Shown in pieces: positions 39,601-47,807 of a stretch of DNA of 64,000 nt. Each line of letters starts with the position of its first letter. Within the stretch, counting starts at the first letter, position 1. Where the stretch lies: the NCBI GenBank assembly GCA_963733915.1, contig CAVTEP010000001.1:682001-746000 (forward strand), given 5' to 3'. The notes beneath the pieces were generated by a model. That model had not been told where the DNA came from. It saw nothing but the letters and a program-made list of their open reading frames with translations, and searched no databases. The translations under genes and the position numbers were made by a program. Origin of the DNA: Sulfomarinibacter sp963733915. GTDB taxonomy: Bacteria > Acidobacteriota > Thermoanaerobaculia > Thermoanaerobaculales > Sulfomarinibacteraceae.

Positions 39601-39768
39601 TCGAGGTCGCGTGAGGAGCCGCGCTCCTACGCCAGCCTGGCCGAGCTCAACATCAGGCCCCGCACCCACTATCTCGGACGGTTGCGCAATCGGGCCGACG
39701 GCGATGGTCCGTCGGGTCATGGCCGGCCGGACGCCGCCGCCGACGCCCACGGGAAGGAGTCGGCCTGA
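36676..39768 (+). CDS. actB: Alternative complex III subunit ActB, molybdopterin-like and 4Fe-4S protein
   Basis: About 1030 residues. The N-terminus has a twin-arginine-like RRQFLKVMG, so it is exported. Residues about 100-740 resemble the molybdopterin oxidoreductase fold, which lacks the cofactor in known complexes. The C-terminal part (from about 775) has ferredoxin-type cysteine groups CIGCNACVVAC, CVHCENAPCEQVCP, CVGTRYCSNNCP and CTFCVQ...CAQTCP for iron-sulfur clusters. The ATG overlaps the actA stop (ATGATGA), implying coupled translation; a start three bases later is equally possible. Confidence 0.94.
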   Translation: MMNPNSNGVKYWRSLDELAQTPEFRQAVQREFPGDDWDRLPPATRRQFLKVMGASMAMAGLTACRWPAEEIVPFAHRPEGRTPGVPEHYATSIELAGVALGMLVTSFDGRPIKAEGNPMHPDSLGALSAIAQANVLQLYDPDRSRRLLLRENGQQFVKEWVDFEAAAAELFAGNGAGVAVLAQASSSPTRARIRDRFLSSNPEARWYEYEAVSRDNEREGMRMTFGSAMRVNPHLEKAGVVACFDADPLFDHPSSLRLARELAAARNPESGSGARLYVAENSFSLTGVRADHRVAVAAARVPAVLALVTHLLVAEHGLDLPAAAAGYAGASSQTASDAEQRFAERVAEDLVSGRGSGLILVGPRQAPAVHALAAVLNEALGASGSTVTYTVAPDPDRPTHMEAITALGSSLRAGSVQTLLMLGGNPAYDAPAEIEFGELLARVPVSIHLSLYDDETSQLCTWHLPQTHGLEAWGDGAGWDGTLTMRQPLIQPLYGGRSQIEVLALAAGLSSSSGYELVRENLRAEVSDGDFENSWRQAIHDGVVVGSAPAPAAPRLEPGRLAVAVSALRSLLDEDSPGIDRPELVLTADSRVWDGRFANNGWLQELPDALSKITWDNALLISPATAREIGIDDGEVVEVEANGRAIELPAYVLPGQAHASVTVALGYGRTAAGQVGNGVGVNAYPLRTANDPSIQSGVRLRGTGRTYKLATTQDHFAIDTLGFQERNRRVGDLVREASLDAYLANPGVFHEHDHHPPLASLWKDHEYEGEQWGMAIDLNTCIGCNACVVACQAENNIPIVGREQVLNQREMQWIRIDRYFKTRPDVAADEVDGAEVAFQPMTCVHCENAPCEQVCPVAATQHTVDGLNAMVYNRCVGTRYCSNNCPFKVRRFNFFNYHKKLEDTTKMQFNPEVTVRSRGVMEKCTFCVQRIQAVRIAAGNERRPIADGEIVPACAQTCPTRAITFGNLNDSSSEVSRSREEPRSYASLAELNIRPRTHYLGRLRNRADGDGPSGHGRPDAAADAHGKESA

Positions 39769-39769
39769 A

Positions 39770-41227
39770 ATGAGCACGACCGCCATCGACTCTATGCGCT
39801 ATCTCGACAACACCGGCGACGACCCCGCGATTCGGGCGCGGCTTGTGGTCGGTGACAATGACTTCCACTCGGTCACCGAAAAAGTGTGCGGCATCGTCGA
39901 GCTGAAAAAGACTCCGAAGCTGTGGTGGATTGCTTTTGCAATCTCCTCGAGTCTGACCCTCGTCCTCTTCGCGATGATCGGATACCTGATCACGACCGGC
40001 ATCGGAGTCTGGGGCCTGAACATCCCGGTCGGTTGGGGTTACGCGATCGTCAACTTCGTGTTCTGGGTCGGCATCGGTCACGCAGGAACCCTGATTTCGG
40101 CCATCCTCTTCCTGCTTCGCCAACGCTGGCGCACCAGCATCAACCGGTTTGCCGAGGCGATGACCATCTTCGCGGTCATCTGCGCCGGGATCTTCCCGGG
40201 CATCCACGTCGGCCGGGTCTGGCTCGCCTACTGGCTCTTCCCGATTCCCAATCAGATGTCGATGTGGCCGAACTTCCGCTCGCCGCTGTTGTGGGACGTG
40301 TTCGCGGTTGGCACCTACGCCACGGTCTCGCTGCTCTTCTGGTACATGGGCATGATCCCCGACCTCGCGACTATCCGCGATCGCGCGAAGACCAGGCTGC
40401 GATTCTATATCTACGGATTCTTGAGTCTCGGCTGGCGGTCATCGAACCGGCACTGGCACCGTTTCGAGTTCGCCTACCTGCTTCTCGCCTCACTCGCCAC
40501 CCCGCTCGTGCTGTCCGTGCACTCGGTCGTGAGCTTTGATTTCGCTGTCTCCATCATGCCCGGGTGGCACACGACCATCTTCCCGCCGTACTTTGTCGCG
40601 GGCGCCATCTTCTCCGGCTTTGCGATGGTGGTGACCCTCATCATCCCGACCCGCAAGGCCTTTGGTCTCGAGGAGATCATCACCGCGCGCCACCTCGAGA
40701 ACATGGCCAAGATCATGCTCGCTACCGGCATGATGGTCGGCTTCGCGTACTCGACCGAGTTCTTTATCGCGTGGTACTCGGGAAACACCTATGAGGCCTT
40801 CACCTTCTTGAACCGGGCCTTCGGTCCGTACGCGTGGGCTTACTGGACCATGGTCACATGCAACGTGATCGTGCCGCAGATCTTCTGGTTCAGGAAGCTG
40901 CGCAACAAGACGGTCGTTCTCTGGGTCGCCTCGGTGCTGATCAACGTCGGGATGTGGTTCGAACGCTTCGTGATCGTCGTCAGCTCGCTGAGCCGTGACT
41001 ACCTGCCCTCGAGTTGGGGCTACTACCGGCCGACTGCAGTCGACGTTTTGACCTTTGTCGGCAGCTTCGGCCTCTTCTTTACGCTCTTCCTGCTCTTTGT
41101 CCGATTCCTGCCGATGATCGGTATGGCGGAGGTCAAGGGAGTGATGCCGCAGGCCCATCTCGACCGGCCCGGCCATCGCGGCCACGGCGACTACCACGGT
41201 GACATCGCCGGTGTGGAGGTGGTGTGA
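39770..41227 (+). CDS. actC: Alternative complex III subunit ActC, NrfD-like quinol-oxidising membrane protein
   Basis: About 485 residues with about 10 membrane helices (first near residue 50). It belongs to the NrfD/PsrC-like family that forms the quinol site beside ActB in this complex. GHAGTLISA and RFAEAMTIFAV are characteristic of the ActC loop and helix region. ATG 39770 begins 1 base after the actB stop, with GGGAAGGAG upstream. The stop overlaps ActD (TGATG). Confidence 0.95.
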   Translation: MSTTAIDSMRYLDNTGDDPAIRARLVVGDNDFHSVTEKVCGIVELKKTPKLWWIAFAISSSLTLVLFAMIGYLITTGIGVWGLNIPVGWGYAIVNFVFWVGIGHAGTLISAILFLLRQRWRTSINRFAEAMTIFAVICAGIFPGIHVGRVWLAYWLFPIPNQMSMWPNFRSPLLWDVFAVGTYATVSLLFWYMGMIPDLATIRDRAKTRLRFYIYGFLSLGWRSSNRHWHRFEFAYLLLASLATPLVLSVHSVVSFDFAVSIMPGWHTTIFPPYFVAGAIFSGFAMVVTLIIPTRKAFGLEEIITARHLENMAKIMLATGMMVGFAYSTEFFIAWYSGNTYEAFTFLNRAFGPYAWAYWTMVTCNVIVPQIFWFRKLRNKTVVLWVASVLINVGMWFERFVIVVSSLSRDYLPSSWGYYRPTAVDVLTFVGSFGLFFTLFLLFVRFLPMIGMAEVKGVMPQAHLDRPGHRGHGDYHGDIAGVEVV

Positions 41228-41793
41228 TGAGCGGCCAGAAGATGAACTCCGGGGCTGGGCCGGGCCTCTACGCCTACCTGGTGACCTTCGACAAGGTGGA
41301 CGAACTGCTTGTTGCTGCCGCCAGGGTTCGCGATGCGGGATATACGCGTTGGGATGCCCACACACCATTCGTTATTCACGGACTCGACGCCGCGATGGGG
41401 ATCAAGAAAACCGTTCTGCCGTACATCGTGTTTGCAGCCGGTCTGACCGGCACTGCGGCCGGGATCCTCCTGCAGTGGTGGACCAACGCTGTCGACTACC
41501 CATTCCTGATCAGCGGCAAGCCGCTCTTCAGCCTGCCAGCCAATATCCCGGTCGCCTTCGAGACGACCATTCTTTTCGCCGCCCTCAGCGCGTTGATCGG
41601 CATGCTCGCGTTGAATGGGTTGCCGCAGCTCTCGCATCCACTGTTCCAGAACAGATCGTTCAAACACGCCACCGATGATCGGTTTCTCATCTCCATCGAA
41701 GCCGCGGACCCGCTGTTTGACCGGGTCGAGACGCGCGAGCTCTTGGAGGCATTGTCGGGTGGGGCGGTTGAAGAAGTCGAGGTGCTGCCGTGA
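41227..41793 (+). CDS. actD: Alternative complex III subunit ActD (DUF3341)
   Basis: A 188-residue protein with two central membrane helices (about residues 60-80 and 100-125) between soluble ends. This is the DUF3341 layout, recognisable from GLYAYLVTFDKVDELLVAAARVRDAG-type start and the H-T-P-F-V-I-H-G-L-D segment. It is a structural subunit of the complex. ATG 41227 overlaps the actC stop and has GGAGGTGG upstream; it overlaps actE by 4 bases. Confidence 0.93.
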   Translation: MSGQKMNSGAGPGLYAYLVTFDKVDELLVAAARVRDAGYTRWDAHTPFVIHGLDAAMGIKKTVLPYIVFAAGLTGTAAGILLQWWTNAVDYPFLISGKPLFSLPANIPVAFETTILFAALSALIGMLALNGLPQLSHPLFQNRSFKHATDDRFLISIEAADPLFDRVETRELLEALSGGAVEEVEVLP

Positions 41794-42438
41794 GGGTCCC
41801 GCGCTGGATCCTGTTCACCGTGGCCGTCCTGGTGGTCCTTTCGTGGGTCCCTCTGGCGTTGATCATGCGCGCGCGGGTCACGACCTCGCCGACGCCCCGA
41901 ATCCACGTCATCCCCGACATGGACAATCAACCGAAATTCCGAACACAGGCGCGCAATCCGATGTTCGCCGACCGCCGTGCGATGCGGCCGCCGGTGGAGG
42001 GTACGGTTCCACGCGGCGGAGTTTTTGGGAGCGCCGGAACTGACGACCGGAAGGGTTGGTGAGTCGTGGGTCGATGCGATCCCGGTCGGGGTCGACGGCG
42101 CGTTCGTCAGACGGGGTCGCGAGCGCTACGACATCTATTGCTCGCCGTGCCACGGTCTGGCCGGGTTCGGCGACGGCATGGTGGCCAAGAGGGCGGATGA
42201 GTTGCTCGAGGGGACGTGGACCCCTCCGAGCTCATTGCACACGGATCTCATCCGCGGACGGCCCGCGGGGCATATCTTCAACACCATTTCGAACGGTATC
42301 CGCAACATGCCGGCCTATGGTCCCCAGATCCCGGTCGAGGACCGGTGGGCGATCGTCGCCTACGTGAGGGCGCTGCAGCGGAGCCAGAACGCGACCGTCG
42401 ACGACGTCCCGCCCGACATCCGGGCGCAACTGCGATAG
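41790..42438 (+). CDS. actE: Alternative complex III subunit ActE, monohaem cytochrome c (one frameshift)
   Basis: About 215 residues if one base change near 42012 is corrected. The first frame encodes an N-terminal membrane segment and MRPPVEGTVPRG. The second frame continues at EFLGAPELTTG and includes RGRERYDIYCSPCHG with the CxxCH haem site and an axial methionine candidate in RNMPAYG. Both halves match ActE in order, so a single-base sequencing error is the likeliest cause. It should be the exit cytochrome for electrons. actF starts 10 bases after its stop. Confidence 0.85.
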
Positions 42439-42448
42439 CGAGGCTCAC

Positions 42449-43660
42449 ATGCAGGGCACCGTACTCGACATCACCACCGAAACGCGACACCTGGACGGAG
42501 TCGTACGTCCCGCGCTGATCATCTGCGCGGTTCTCGCGGTCGTCGGCATCGGCGGTTCTCTTCTGCTCGCCAACGGTACCGAGGGTGGGATGGACTACCT
42601 GCTCGAGACCTACCTGGTGAGCTTCGCCTTCTTCCTCAGCATCTCCCTCGGGGCGCTCTTCTTCGTCCTCCTCCAGCACTGCACGCGGGCCGGCTGGAGC
42701 GTCGTCGTCCGGCGGGTGGCCGAGGCGATGGCGGCAAACGTCTGGCTGATGGCAATCCTCGCAATCCCGGTGGTTTTCGGAATGGACCATCTCTACCATT
42801 GGGCGGAGGCCGGGGCCGCAGCCCACGACCCGCTCTTGGCCGCCAAGGTGGGATTTCTCAACCCGACCTTCTTCCTGATCCGGCTCGTCATCTACTTCGC
42901 GATCTGGGGCGTGATGGCGAGCTTCCTGCACCGTACGTCGGTGGCTCAGGATGCCAGCGGCGACCCCTCGCTGACCTTGCGCATGGAACGCCTGAGCGCG
43001 CCGGGAATGGTGCTCTTCGCCCTCAGCCTCAATTTCGCCGCCTTCGATCTCTTGATGTCGCTCGACCCACACTGGTTTTCGACCATTTTCGGGGTCTACT
43101 ACTTCGCCTCCTCGGTGGTGGTCTTTCTGGCGGTGATGCCGAAAATTCTGTATGCGCTGCAGGCCCGCGGAGTCCTCAAGAACGCGGTGACCGTCGAGCA
43201 CTATCACGATGTGGGCAAGCTGCTCTTCGGCTTCATCGTCTTCTGGGCGTACATCGCCTTCTCCCAGTACATGCTCATCTGGTACGGGAATATCCCGGAA
43301 GAGACCGAGTGGTTCCTCAAACGGCAGACCGGCGGCTGGACGACGGTGGGCCTGATCCTGATTTTCGGGCACTTCCTGGTCCCGTTTCTGCTCCTCGTCT
43401 CGCGGAAGATCAAACGCCGCCCGCTCCTGCTCGCCGTTACCGGTGGCTACGTGGCGGTGATGTGCTGGATCGACATCTACTGGCTGGTGATCCCCGAGTT
43501 CAGCCCAGGCGTCGCCCGCTTCGGTCTCCTCGACGTGCTCTGCCTTTTGGGCATGAACGGCGTCTATTCGGCGGCCGTCATCCTCCGTCTCAGAAAACAC
43601 TCGGTGGTCGCGGAAAAAGACCCACGGCTCGAAGAGTCGCTGGTATTCGAGAACGCCTGA
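42449..43660 (+). CDS. actF: Alternative complex III subunit ActF, NrfD-like membrane protein
   Basis: A 403-residue protein with about 10 membrane helices, related to ActC but shorter, as expected for ActF. Segments such as GALFFVLLQHCTRAGWSVVVRR and LMSLDPHWFSTIFGVYYF are typical. In solved complexes it lies next to ActC in the membrane and may form a proton path. It closes the core act cluster. The stop codon is directly followed by element 16, which separates it from one further small gene. Confidence 0.94.
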   Translation: MQGTVLDITTETRHLDGVVRPALIICAVLAVVGIGGSLLLANGTEGGMDYLLETYLVSFAFFLSISLGALFFVLLQHCTRAGWSVVVRRVAEAMAANVWLMAILAIPVVFGMDHLYHWAEAGAAAHDPLLAAKVGFLNPTFFLIRLVIYFAIWGVMASFLHRTSVAQDASGDPSLTLRMERLSAPGMVLFALSLNFAAFDLLMSLDPHWFSTIFGVYYFASSVVVFLAVMPKILYALQARGVLKNAVTVEHYHDVGKLLFGFIVFWAYIAFSQYMLIWYGNIPEETEWFLKRQTGGWTTVGLILIFGHFLVPFLLLVSRKIKRRPLLLAVTGGYVAVMCWIDIYWLVIPEFSPGVARFGLLDVLCLLGMNGVYSAAVILRLRKHSVVAEKDPRLEESLVFENA

Positions 43661-43768
43661 AATGAATTCTCAATTCTCAATTCTCAATTTTGAATTACCC
43701 ATTCTCACCGGAAAAATCGGGGAGGATGGAAGGGAATTGAGAACTGAGAATTCAAAACTGAGAACTGG
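43661..43768. repeat. TRH hairpin element 16 (CTCAATT type)
   Basis: CTCAATT units at 43663-43697, a centre with GGGGAGGATGGAAGGG, then GAATTGAGAACTGAGAATT at 43733-43768. It begins at the actF stop codon. Confidence 0.87.
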
Positions 43769-43776
43769 AGTTTCCG

Positions 43777-44058
43777 TTGCGTTATGACGATCCAAACGTC
43801 GCTGCCTCGGCCGTGGTCGGCATTATTTCGGCAATCCTCCTGTTCGTGATCATCGTCGTCCTCCAGGCTTATTTCTATGAGGCGGAGCAGAACGAGCTCG
43901 AAAAAAAGGTCTACACCCAGCCATATCAGGCCCTGCAGCAGCTCGACGCCAACCAGATCGAGCTTCTCAACAGTTATGGCTGGGTGAGCGAGGCGGACGG
44001 CGTTGTCCACGTGCCGATCGAACGCGCGATGGAGCTTATCGCGGCCGAACAGAGATGA
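43777..44058 (+). CDS. Small single-pass membrane protein downstream of actF
   Basis: A 93-residue protein from TTG 43777 with GGAG about 9 bases upstream. One membrane helix (about residues 13-32) is followed by a charged region (YFYEAEQNELEKK) and a soluble tail. I do not recognise a family. Its position just after actF and the same strand suggest an accessory or assembly factor for the complex or a partner oxidase (inference), but the hairpin element between them may separate expression. Confidence 0.6.
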   Translation: MRYDDPNVAASAVVGIISAILLFVIIVVLQAYFYEAEQNELEKKVYTQPYQALQQLDANQIELLNSYGWVSEADGVVHVPIERAMELIAAEQR

Positions 44059-44089
44059 TTTGCCGATATCAAAGGCGATGGGTTCGGCC

Positions 44090-44240
44090 GCGAATTCTGA
44101 ATTAGGAATTGGGAACTCCCATCCGCCCCCCCAGTGAAATCGTCCTGTTCAGGGGGTGGGAGGGCGGCATTCCTAATTCCTCATTCCTAATTCCTAACTC
44201 CTGACTCCTCTTTGCTCATTCTTCCCCCTAATTCCTCATC
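44090..44240. repeat. TRH hairpin element 17 (AATTAGG type)
   Basis: Left AATTAGGAATTGGGAA with CCCATCCGCCCCCCC, then GGGGGTGGGAGGGCGG and a right arm of CCTAATTC units extending to 44240, longer than the left arm. Confidence 0.85.
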
Positions 44241-44504
44241 CTTGAGATTCTTCTCAGGTCGGTACGTCTGTTCCAGAACGGGATGGCTTGAACCAGCGCC
44301 GGCGACGTCCTACCTCGATGAATATTGGTATCGATCTTGCGTCTACCAATGCGGGGGCGGCTGCTCACCCGGGAACGGGCGGGAGGGGAGACCGGGTATC
44401 GAGCAAAACCAGCCAGCCCACCACGGATCGGAAACGGAGGGTCGATCGTGACTGGCAGGGGCGGAAACACCACCGGCATCGGGCCTTCGAGAACGGAGTG
44501 AGCC
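44241..44504. other. Non-coding stretch upstream of the DUF4388 gene
   Basis: No convincing reading frame or known RNA was found. A short inverted repeat ATTGGTA / TACCAAT around 44324-44350 and a GC-rich stretch near 44350-44395 could form a leader structure, but support is weak. Confidence 0.3.
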
Positions 44505-45752
44505 ATGGCGCTCGTCGGCCGTCTCGAAGATTTGCCGCTCGCCGAGATCTTCCAGGTGCTGTCGTTGTTCCGGAAGTCGGGCAAGCTGACCCTCAGCCGA
44601 GGTGAAACCACCGGTGTGTTCCTGTTCAACGCCGGCAAGGTTTTTCATGCCAGCAATGGGTTTTCGGCGCCTTCGGTCGGAGAGTTTCTGGTCAGCAGGA
44701 AGCTGATCACCGAGGAGACCCTCAACGCGGCCCTCGCCACCCAACGGCTGTCGGACGAGCGCAAAAAGCTCGGTGCGATCCTCGTCGAGATGGGCGCCAT
44801 CTCGCACGATGCGCTGCAGAAGGTGCTGCGCGACCAGATGCAGGACATCGCCTTCGAGTTCTTGCGCTGGGATTCCGGGTTTTTCAACTTCAAGGCCATT
44901 GAGGGCCACGTTGACCCGGACAAGATATTCGAAGACGACGATGCGAAGCTCACCGAGGTGGTCAATGTCGATCCGTTTGTCCTCGACCTCCTGACCAAGG
45001 TGGACGAGGTGGGCGGCACCGGAACGGTGCGGCCGGTGCCGCGAAAGGGGGCGGACGGCCCCTTCGACGACGCCACCGTGAGCACGATCCGTGAGCTCCT
45101 CGATTACATCGTGGAGCCGGGAAACAGCGTGTACCGGAGTGATCCAGCCGATGTCGTGACCGAATGGCCGTCAGACCTCGCCGAGTTGAGAAAGCTGATG
45201 ACCGAGATCCAGACTCGACCCAACGCCACGCTGGGCGAGATCGCACTCCTGATCCTACGTTACGCGACCCGGGTCGTGAATCGTGGAGCGCTGTTCGGTG
45301 TGTCGTCAGAGGGGATCTCGGGGATCGGTCAGTTCGGGATCGGCAGGGGCGACGATCTGGTGCCGAAGGTCGACAGGCGGGTTCGTCAGATTCATATTCC
45401 CACCACCGAGCCGTCGGTATTCACCAGTGTCATCGAACGGAAGACCACCTACCACGGACGTCTCGACAGGTGTCCCTGGAACAACTACCTGGTCGATCAG
45501 CTCGGTGGAACGGTGCCGCCGGAGGTCGTCGTAACGCCGATCGTCGTCAAGGGTGCGGTCTCGGCGGTGTTCTACGGCGACAACCTGCCCGGAGGTCATC
45601 CGATCACGTCGATCCATGGCCTCGAGCTGCTGATGATCGAGGCCGGGCTGGCGATCGAGCGAAACGTGCTTGCAGAAAAACTGAGTTGGCTTCAACAGAC
45701 GCTGGCGGCGATCACCGGCGGCAGCGACGATGATCGGGGCGAGGGCGAATAA
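44505..45752 (+). CDS. DUF4388-domain protein with C-terminal GAF-like region
   Basis: A 415-residue cytoplasmic protein. Residues 1 to about 100 match DUF4388 (PatA-like): LEDLPLAEIFQVLSLFRKSGKL and GVFLFNAGKVFHA. A helical segment with a second LGAILVEMGAIS motif follows. The C-terminal 200 residues resemble a GAF fold (RGALFGVSSEGISGIGQFGIG, VSAVFYGDN). Such proteins occur in response-regulator and gliding or chemosensory networks, but none is adjacent here. GGAGTGAGCC precedes ATG 44505. Signal and output are unknown. Confidence 0.78.
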   Translation: MALVGRLEDLPLAEIFQVLSLFRKSGKLTLSRGETTGVFLFNAGKVFHASNGFSAPSVGEFLVSRKLITEETLNAALATQRLSDERKKLGAILVEMGAISHDALQKVLRDQMQDIAFEFLRWDSGFFNFKAIEGHVDPDKIFEDDDAKLTEVVNVDPFVLDLLTKVDEVGGTGTVRPVPRKGADGPFDDATVSTIRELLDYIVEPGNSVYRSDPADVVTEWPSDLAELRKLMTEIQTRPNATLGEIALLILRYATRVVNRGALFGVSSEGISGIGQFGIGRGDDLVPKVDRRVRQIHIPTTEPSVFTSVIERKTTYHGRLDRCPWNNYLVDQLGGTVPPEVVVTPIVVKGAVSAVFYGDNLPGGHPITSIHGLELLMIEAGLAIERNVLAEKLSWLQQTLAAITGGSDDDRGEGE

Positions 45753-45776
45753 CCACGAGGCCGGTCATACCTGAGT

Positions 45777-45897
45777 GTCAATTAGGAATTAGGAATGAGG
45801 AATTAGGAATGCCGCCCACCTCCCCTGGTTATCAACCGAGAGAGGGAGGTTGGAGGGGAATTCCTAATTCCTAATTCCTAATTCCTAAATTCTCGAT
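45777..45897. repeat. TRH hairpin element 18 (AATTAGG type)
   Basis: Left AATTAGG units with CCGCCCACCTCCCC, then GGGAGGTTGGAGGGG and four CCTAATT units to the stop codon of the convergent permease gene. The arms are strongly complementary. Confidence 0.9.
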
Positions 45898-47112
45898 TTA
45901 TTCGTGCCGGAGTGCGTCGATCGGATCGAGAGCTGCGGCCTTGGCGGCCGGATAGGTGCCGAAGAAGATTCCGACCAGCGCGGCGAAACCGAAACCGAGC
46001 GCGACCGCCCACAGGGGCACGTGGGCCGGCGGGAAGCCCGGGATCGCCTTGGCGCCGAGGATCCCGAGGCCCCAGCCGGCGAGGACTCCGAGCAGCCCGC
46101 CGAAGAGTGAAATCGTCACCGCCTCGATGAGGAATTGCACGAGGATGTCGGATCTTCGGGCGCCAACGGCCTTTCGGACCCCGATTTCGCGGGTCCGCTC
46201 GGTCACCGATACCAGCATGATATTCATGATGCCGATACCGCCGACAAGCAGGGCGATGCTGACGACCCCGCCGACCACGCTGGTCAGGGTGCCGAGGATG
46301 GAGCCGGTGGTCGAGAGAATCTCCTCCTGCAGGATGACCCGGAAGTCGTCGCGCTTGCCTTCAGGGATTCGGTGTCTGACCCGCAAAACCTCGGTGATCT
46401 GGTCCTTTGCGAGATCGACCTGCTCGACGCTCTTGGCCTGGAAGTCGAGAATCAGCCTCTTGAACGACTCGATTCCGTAGAGATCGCGGGCGGTCGTGAT
46501 CGGGATCATGATGAGATCGTCCCGGCTCTGACCGAAAATCTCGCCCTTCTCCTCCATGACCCCGACTACCGTGAAGCTCGACTGACCGATGATCAGCTCG
46601 GTGCCGAGCGGCTCGTCACCAAGCTCGAGCTCGGTGACGATGTCACGGCCGATGATGCAGACCCGGGTACGCCGGTCGAGGTCGAGGGGAGAAAAAAACC
46701 GCCCGCGGTCGACCCAGTGGTTGTTGACCTCCTGGTGCCATGAGCCGACCCCGAGGAGGGTCGTCGAGTGGTTGCGGTCACGGTATTTCAGCCGTTCGCC
46801 GCGGAAGAAGATCGGGTTGAAGTACTCGATGGCCGTCGCCGCCTCGACGACGGCGAGGCCGTCGTCGTAGCTGAGGCTGATCTCTCGGCCGGCAAGGTCG
46901 GGGTCGTTGGGGTCCTCGCGCCACTGGACCCGGATGTAGGTGGCGCCGACGCCCTCGAGCTGGGTGGCGATCACGTAATCGAGCCCCTGCACGATCGACA
47001 CCACCGCGATCACCGCGCCGACGCCGATGATGATGCCGAGCATCGTCAGCAGCGATCGCATCTTGTTCGCGCGGATGGCCTGGAGGGCGATCAGGAGGTT
47101 GTCCCAGATCAC
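45898..47112 (-). CDS. MacB-type ABC transporter permease
   Basis: A 404-residue protein with one N-terminal membrane helix, a large periplasmic MacB-like core domain (about residues 45-270) and three C-terminal helices, the type VII ABC layout. SVTERTREIGVRKAVGA is the family hallmark. It overlaps the ATPase gene by 4 bases and closes a Yip1-HlyD-ATPase-permease operon. It likely couples cytoplasmic ATP use to periplasmic export or mechanotransmission through an outer-membrane channel encoded elsewhere. Confidence 0.92.
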   Translation of the reverse strand: MIWDNLLIALQAIRANKMRSLLTMLGIIIGVGAVIAVVSIVQGLDYVIATQLEGVGATYIRVQWREDPNDPDLAGREISLSYDDGLAVVEAATAIEYFNPIFFRGERLKYRDRNHSTTLLGVGSWHQEVNNHWVDRGRFFSPLDLDRRTRVCIIGRDIVTELELGDEPLGTELIIGQSSFTVVGVMEEKGEIFGQSRDDLIMIPITTARDLYGIESFKRLILDFQAKSVEQVDLAKDQITEVLRVRHRIPEGKRDDFRVILQEEILSTTGSILGTLTSVVGGVVSIALLVGGIGIMNIMLVSVTERTREIGVRKAVGARRSDILVQFLIEAVTISLFGGLLGVLAGWGLGILGAKAIPGFPPAHVPLWAVALGFGFAALVGIFFGTYPAAKAAALDPIDALRHE

Positions 47113-47807
47113 GATGATGCTCCGGTGGCGGATGTCCTCTCGTCGACCACGATCTTGCCGTCGAGCAGACGGACGACCCGCCTCGCGTGGGCCGCGATGT
47201 CCTCCTCGTGGGTCACCACGACGAGGGTGTTGCCGGCGGCGTTGAGCTCGTTGAAGAGCTCCATGATTTCTTGCGAGGTCTTCGAATCGAGGTTTCCGGT
47301 GGGTTCGTCGGCGAGCAGGATCGAGGGGTTGTTGACGAGGGCGCGGGCCACCGCCACCCGCTGGCGTTGACCGCCCGAAAGCTCATTGGGCTGGTGCTTT
47401 GCGCGGTCGCCCAGACCCACCTTGTCCAGCGCCTCGCGCGCCCGCCGGTGGCGTTCCCTGGCCGGGACGCGCCCGTAAATGAGGGGCAGCTCGACGTTTG
47501 CCAGCGCGGTCGCGCGGGACAGAAGGTTGAAGGTCTGGAAGACAAAGCCGATTTCGTGATTCCGAATGTCGGCAAGCTCGGCATCGTCGAGTTCCGACAC
47601 CTGCTGGCCGTTGAGCACATACTCGCCGGAGGTCGGCGTATCGAGACAGCCGATCAGGTTCATGAGCGTCGATTTGCCCGAGCCGGAGGGACCCATGATC
47701 GCGAGGTACTCACCGGCCTCGACCTCGAGATTGACTCCGTCGAGTGCGCGCACTTCGACCAGACCCATGTGGTAGATCTTGCGCAGGTCTTTGATCGTGA
47801 TCAGCAT
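47109..47807 (-). CDS. MacB/LolD-type ABC transporter ATPase
   Basis: A 232-residue ATPase with Walker A GPSGSGKS, signature LSGGQRQRVAVARAL and Walker B ILLADEPTGNLD followed by the H-loop VTHEE. It pairs with the MacB-like permease downstream. ATG 47807 overlaps the stop of the adaptor gene (TGATG), so the three genes are translationally linked. A GTG one codon upstream is also possible. Confidence 0.95.
   Translation of the reverse strand: MLITIKDLRKIYHMGLVEVRALDGVNLEVEAGEYLAIMGPSGSGKSTLMNLIGCLDTPTSGEYVLNGQQVSELDDAELADIRNHEIGFVFQTFNLLSRATALANVELPLIYGRVPARERHRRAREALDKVGLGDRAKHQPNELSGGQRQRVAVARALVNNPSILLADEPTGNLDSKTSQEIMELFNELNAAGNTLVVVTHEEDIAAHARRVVRLLDGKIVVDERTSATGASS

Noticed and set aside
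44241..44504. Riboswitch upstream of the DUF4388 gene
   Set aside because: No conserved core of a known class could be recognised; only weak local inverted repeats.
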